From the NCBI GenBank assembly GCA_027596035.1, contig JADGJA010000310.1, positions 1 through 24,438 on the forward strand: 24,438 nt of DNA, written 5' to 3'. Shown here one piece after another: positions 20,449-24,438 of this stretch (its first letter is position 1; each line of letters opens with the position of its first letter). The translations under genes and the position numbers were made by a program. The notes beneath the pieces were generated by a model. It made no database searches, had not been told where the DNA came from, and saw nothing but the letters and a program-made list of their open reading frames with translations. This DNA comes from Thoreauomyces humboldtii. Lineage: Eukaryota; Chytridiomycota; Chytridiomycetes; Spizellomycetales; Powellomycetaceae.

Positions 20449-21456
20449 GGACCCAGCACATTTGGGTCCAGTCCGGGTCCAACGTGTATTTTTACCCTAA
20501 CTGGTACTCACGATATGGTTTGGTGGGTCCGTTCTGGACCCGATGCGCCGATGCTATATTGCAAGAAGTACAAGTCTATACATTCCTCTTTGATAGCAAC
20601 AACCCTGCGCCTCCCGTAATCCAAGATAACCTCATCGAGAAAGAAATCATGGAGCTCTGGCAGCATTTTCTCCACAATATAACAGTATCCCCCCAGCAAT
20701 GCATTCATATGCTCATGCTTGCGTTCATCAGTCCTTGCTCTTGTGGAAACCCCGTTGTCGGGAGGCACACTTCAGTGGATTGTTCGGGCTCCATGAAACA
20801 AGATGATGACGACGGATTGCATTGATGTGAGAGGTGTCCTGGAGCAGCTGACATGTGGAGATGACGTGAACCTTGTTTGGGAAGTGCAGTTCTGGACCCG
20901 GACTGGACCCAAGGCAGCCGGATCCGGGATGGGTCCGGCGTTCCGAAAATGGTTTTCGGAGTTTTTTTCTGCCAAGAGATGATAGATGTGCTATACCATA
21001 AAACTGAGGATCAGCCGGCTCATCCAGCCTGAATAGATCTGAAGGAATCCCACCTCCAAGCAGCCTGCGCTTGGGTCTTGCCACTTTTGGTCGCACCGGG
21101 TCCGACTGGGTCCAGCGGAAGGAGGAGTCACCGGGTCCGACATGGATCCAGCGGAGAAAGAAACCTGCGGGTCCAAATGCGGGTCCAGCAGGAGAAGGTA
21201 TCACCGGGTCCAATATGGGTCCAGAAGCGGGAGAGGTGGCTAACCCTGTGTGTTCATGGTTGATGGAAGGCTCCACCCCGAGACCTTCAGTTTGTATGAT
21301 ATTCCCAGTAACAGGATCCTTAAGCAGGGGTCATTGGGTCTTTGGGTCTGTAAAGGTAAGGTAACTGTGTGCAATGGAGAGATGCCTTTACGGAGAATGT
21401 GAGGAAAGCGGGGGGACGCGTCAGGTCAGGTCCAGGATGTGTCCAGCAGCGGGTCC
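20449..21456. repeat. cluster of paired GGGTCC/GGACCC motifs
   Basis: Sixteen copies of GGGTCC or its complement lie within 1,008 nt: 20449, 20464, 20475, 20525, 20536, 20894, 20905, 20931, 21098, 21108, 21133, 21169, 21181, 21206, 21217 and 21451. Most come in pairs whose starts are 10–12 nt apart. From 21094 to 21230 they lie in a degenerate minisatellite whose units begin CACCGGGTCC. At 20448–20470 two sites form an inverted repeat, TGGACCCA/TGGGTCCA. Confidence 0.8.
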
Positions 21457-21542
21457 AGGCTCCAGGGCAAAATGTTCGACCCTTTGGCTGTACGACGGGG
21501 ATGAGGAACGAAGTCCCTCGGTCAAAAGGACGAAGAGGAGGA

Positions 21543-21715
21543 GGTTGTGCTTACTAAGCTCCATCTATTCTCGTTCGAGCGAAATGAACTAAAAACTACT
21601 AGTATCCCTCTCCCCTCCCGTTCCTCGTCCTTTATCTCTTTTGGAGTGAGATCCTGTGGGGAGACGTGCCGTCTTGACGGCCTTGCCGAATAGATGGAGC
21701 TTAGTAAGCACAACC
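21543..21715. repeat. perfect 28-bp inverted repeat with 117-nt loop
   Basis: Arm 21543–21570 (starting GGTTGTGCTTACTAAG) is the exact reverse complement of 21688–21715. The match ends abruptly on both sides. The loop is pyrimidine-rich at first (CCTCTCCCCTCCCG). No target-site duplication is evident. It lies about 190 nt before the transporter start codon. Confidence 0.9.
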
Positions 21716-21901
21716 GACGACGATGTAGTCCTTTGGATTGATGGGTGGTCGTTTGGGCAGAGAACGTGTCCGACTCGTCCGGACCGCCTCATGACGATGA
21801 CACAACGGAACACCTCCTCGGACTTTCTTGACTGGTTCAACTGCCCACCCCCATTCCATCAACCCAACCACCCGAGACCATCCCACGGTCACTCACCCAG
21901 C

Positions 21902-24190
21902 ATGCCGGCGTCCTTCGTCACCCCTCCCGCCCTCCTATACGCGACACTCACCGCAGCCGCCTGCTCCCTGTCGCTCCTCCCTCTCCTCCTCTCCACGACG
22001 CTCGGCTTCTCGGGCCGTCAGATCGGCTCCCTCCTCGCACTGACACCCATCGTCGCCCTCCTCGGAAACCCCACCCTCACCAACCTGGCAGACCGGTCCC
22101 GGTCCCACAGGACCTACCTTCAAGTCACGGTCGCCCTCGCCGCCGTCCTCACCGTCGGCGTCCTGGCGAGGCCGACCTTTGGGTGGATGGTCGTCGGGAC
22201 GGTGGTCGTCTCGGCGTTGAGGAATCCCGCCTTTCCCGTCTTGGATGCCCTGGCTCTGGCCGCCCTGGACGAAGACGGGAAGGACGAGGGGAAGGATGGG
22301 TATGGGAGGATACGGCTGTGGGGTTCCGTCGCGTGTGGTGTGGCTACGGCGGCCGTTGGACTGATCGTTGACAGGTACGTGATGTTTTTCCATGCACAAA
22401 GCGAGCGAAGCGAGCGATGTACCTTTGGCGCGCGAAGCGCGCAGACCTCGATGCGAGCGAAAGCGGGCAAATCTCTTCTGGCGCGCGGAGCGCGCCGCCT
22501 CTCTTCGCGCGCGCGAAGCGCGCCGACCCCCACATGCGAGCGAAGCGAGCCGAACTCTCTTCTTGCGCGCGAAGCGCGCACCCTCCTGTGTGAGCGAAGC
22601 AAGAACCCTCCTGGTCTTCCCCCACGTTACATTCTTCGCTCATTTTCATCCCTGCCGTCCCCACGTCTTCTCTTTCCCCCAGATTCCACGATCTCAACCT
22701 CATCGTCTACAGCCACGTGGCCTTCCTCGTCCTGTTCTGTCTGGCTTTGACGAGATTCCCCATCGATAGCGTTGGACATGGACCGCTCGACCTTGAGGTG
22801 CACAACCATCATCATCATCATCATCACCATCGTCTTTCGGAGGAAGAAGATGACTTCGAGTTCTCTCCCTTGTCCACCTTCGTCCGAGAGGAGGACGACC
22901 ATCCACGTGTCGTACACTCGACTGACGACGTCTCTCCGTCTTTTATTATGTGCAAGGGCAAGGACGACGATAGGGATGAGGATGGAACCGAGCAGGATGA
23001 CGCAGACGGAAACGTGACCGTCGTCGACACGGAGAGCAACGGCGACGGTCGATGGGAAGAAGAAGAAGATGTCTTCGCGGGATGGCAACCCTTGTCCAGC
23101 GACGACGACCACCACCATCCCCTCCCGTCGTCTTCGCCGTCACCAGCATCACCGGTTCCCACGCCCATCGCACCGTACGTTCGCATCGGATCTGAGCTGG
23201 GAAAGGGACGACGGCGATCTTGCCTTGGCCTTCGTCTCGGCTTTCCGGACGTCACGGTGGTGCTGTTCGCCCTCGCCGTGTTCGTCATGGGTGCTACCGT
23301 GGTAAGGTTTGCACTCACATGCTGAAATGGTACGCATACTCCATCCTTTCCTCATGGATCCAATTCTTCCAAAAAGTCCATCGTGGACTACTACCTTTAC
23401 CTCTACCTCGCCGAGAAGATGGACGCGACGCCGACCTTCCTCGGCATCGCCAAACCGGTTCAGGTCGGGATGGAGGTTCCCTTCTTCTACTTTTCAAAAC
23501 AGGTGTGGAAAAAAATCAGTCAACGCCTTCCATCCAGACCCCCCATCTCCCACGTCTGGGATCAGAGCTAACATCTGGGATCTTTTCTTCCTTCCCAGAT
23601 ACTTGAGCGGATGGGAGTGACCAACATGCTCGCCCTTGCGCAGGGGATCCTGGTGGTGAGACTGATGGGATACGGACTCTTGGAGTGGGGAGACAGCGTT
23701 TGGTGGGCTTTGCCCAGCGAGGCCCTGCATGGTGAGTGAAAAACGTCCAATTAACCAGAAGCCAGGGTATGCCGGAAGAAAACACCTTTTTTTTTTACAT
23801 CCTCGTTTTTCTCAGGCGTCTTCTATGGGATCATGTGGGCCGCAGGTAAAAAAAAGACCAGTTTTCACCGATCGAAAAGAGTTTGAACTCCCCTTGATCA
23901 CACACGCACTTTTCCGGTTCACCCCGCCAGCCGTCAGGTTCGCTGACTCCACGGCGTCCCTGCACCATCGAGCGACGGCCCAGGGCCTCCTCTCCGGCCT
24001 GTACGCGGGCCTGGCTCCCGCGGTTGGCGCGTACCTGGGCGGAGCGTGGTGGGATCGGACGCAGGGCGACATGGTGTCCCTGTTCGGGCTGCTCGCCGGA
24101 GTGAACGCCGCGGTGGGTGCTGCGTTCTGGGGCGGCGGACGGTGGGTTTTGTGGAGAAGGGGGGTGCGCGCGGGAAGGGGGTTGATATAA
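21902..24190 (+). CDS. major facilitator superfamily transporter, MFSD6-like (MFS_1_like)
   Basis: Exons are 21902–22374, 22683–23301, 23377–23502, 23599–23731, 23816–23845 and 23931–24190, giving 546 residues in frame throughout. The N-terminal half has about six membrane helices, starting TPPALLYATLTAAACSLSLLPLLL and including the MFS-type loop LADRSRSHRT. A cytoplasmic loop of ~150 residues after helix 6 is very acidic and contains a run of eight His (EVHNHHHHHHHHRLSEEE). The second half starts VVLFALAVFVMGATV and includes YYLYLYLAEKM, FLGIAKPVQVGMEVPFFYFS, ALPSEALHGVFYGIMWAA and the glycine-rich ATAQGLLSGLYAGLAPAVGAYLGG, the signature of the MFSD6/LacY-like group. The substrate is unknown; the His-rich loop hints at metal binding but this is speculative. 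An in-frame Met at 21791 would add 37 Pro/His-rich residues. Intron 1 is 308 nt, far longer than the others, and filled by a hairpin repeat; intron 2 ends in AAAAAG. Confidence 0.88.
22401..22603. repeat. GCGAAGC-hairpin minisatellite inside transporter intron 1
   Basis: Eight short dyads lie between 22401 and 22603. Type A is GCGAGCGAAGCGAGC (22401, 22453 variant, 22536, 22591 partial). Type B is GCGCGCGAAGCGCGC (22428, 22480 variant, 22509, 22564). The order is A-B-A-B-B-A-B-A with spacers containing CTCTCTTC or ACCTTTGG, so the array reads as three units of about 52–83 nt. The best stems are 7 bp around a 3-nt loop (22480–22496 and 22564–22580). The array lies wholly within the intron 22375–22682. 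Confidence 0.88.
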
Positions 24191-24337
24191 GGCGGGCGTG
24201 AGAGGGTGGGTGGTCTTTTTTTCTTTTTTGTGTTGTTTGTCGTGGGATTTTGGCGTTGGGAACGTTGCGGTTGGCGTATGGAGTCCGACAGGTCTGCTGC
24301 TGGTGATGAGCGGGTGAGGATGATGTTGTTTATACCC

Positions 24338-24376
24338 ATGGACGAGATTACATTTGCCGTCTACCGGATGACCAAA
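24338..24376 (+). CDS. possible first exon of a gene running off the window
   Basis: ATG at 24338 opens 13 codons (MDEITFAVYRMTK) that end at a GTAAGT donor at 24377, followed by a CTAAC branch-like sequence at 24394. No acceptor at a normal distance lies inside the window, so the rest of the gene cannot be seen. The evidence is a plausible start and donor only; chance is a real alternative. Confidence 0.2.
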
Positions 24377-24438
24377 GTAAGTGTAGAGTAGCGCTAACTA
24401 CCCCGGAGGTATTCAACCTCTGCCTCTACCGCGTCCTC

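Larger units (their letters stand above)
19910..21901. other. gene-poor region between protease and transporter
   Basis: No convincing gene in 1,992 nt. Frames at 20370–20825 (+), 20508–20768 (−) and 20728–21276 (−) overlap one another and have no recognised motif; they might be remnants of a mobile element but nothing shows it. The region holds the GGGTCC motif cluster (20449–21456) and the 28-bp inverted repeat (21543–21715), listed separately. The distal end should hold the transporter promoter. Confidence 0.5.

Noticed and set aside
20370..21276. Possible protein-coding remnant or transposon in the GGGTCC region
   Set aside because: Three frames compete on both strands and none has a transposase, integrase or reverse-transcriptase motif.
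22401..22603. CRISPR-like array
   Set aside because: Repeats are short, imperfect dyads with uneven spacers inside a eukaryotic intron; it is a minisatellite.
22392..22769. Arg/Ala-rich repeat protein frame across transporter intron 1
   Set aside because: The repetitive peptide is a by-product of the hairpin minisatellite; the flanking exons join in frame only if it is spliced out.
1..24438. tRNA or rRNA genes
   Set aside because: I found no sequence with a convincing tRNA B-box plus cloverleaf and no rRNA-like sequence; a covariance-model scan would settle it.

Overview
This window is nuclear DNA from an intron-rich fungus. The evidence is a cytochrome b5–acyl-CoA dehydrogenase fusion of the fungal type, a pepsin-like secreted protease with a prepro region, a fungal-type nucleic-acid deaminase, and about 40 short GT-AG introns, most of them 59–85 nt. 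I cannot fix the phylum. A CYB5D1 orthologue, a family mostly linked to cilia, raises the possibility of a zoosporic (flagellated) lineage, but a basidiomycete-like genome fits the rest.

Layout: 1–876 no gene seen; 877–2486 (−) deaminase-like gene with an unexplained in-frame TAA; 2487–3784 no gene, a short tandem duplication; 3785–4880 (−) CYB5D1; 4992–6484 (−) UDP-rhamnose epimerase/reductase; 6565–9009 (−) TAF4; 9375–12249 (+) TM9SF3-type nonaspanin with 17 exons; 12666–14175 (−) FHA-like plus forkhead transcription factor; 14909–16961 (−) cytochrome b5–acyl-CoA dehydrogenase ending in a PTS1-like AKL; 16962–18736 a long divergent promoter region; 18737–19909 (+) secreted aspartic protease; 19910–21901 gene-poor, with a cluster of paired GGGTCC motifs and a perfect inverted repeat; 21902–24190 (+) MFSD6-like transporter whose first intron is a hairpin minisatellite.

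The genes do not form a pathway or cluster. They are a mix of housekeeping functions (transcription, endomembrane sorting, lipid oxidation, nucleotide-sugar synthesis) and secretion or transport. TAF4, the rhamnose enzyme and CYB5D1 are tightly packed in tandem; TAF4/TM9SF3 and the dehydrogenase/protease are divergent pairs.

The most unusual structure is the pair of homologous introns in two neighbouring, unrelated genes (CYB5D1 and the rhamnose enzyme). They align from exactly the 5' splice site, are both phase 0 and are about 80% identical over about 70 nt, as expected for introner-like (intron-generating) elements or a recent intron transfer. Second come the array of GCGAAGC hairpins that inflates one transporter intron and the helically spaced GGGTCC pairs. 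All exon models were made by hand from splice signals, reading frame and family knowledge.
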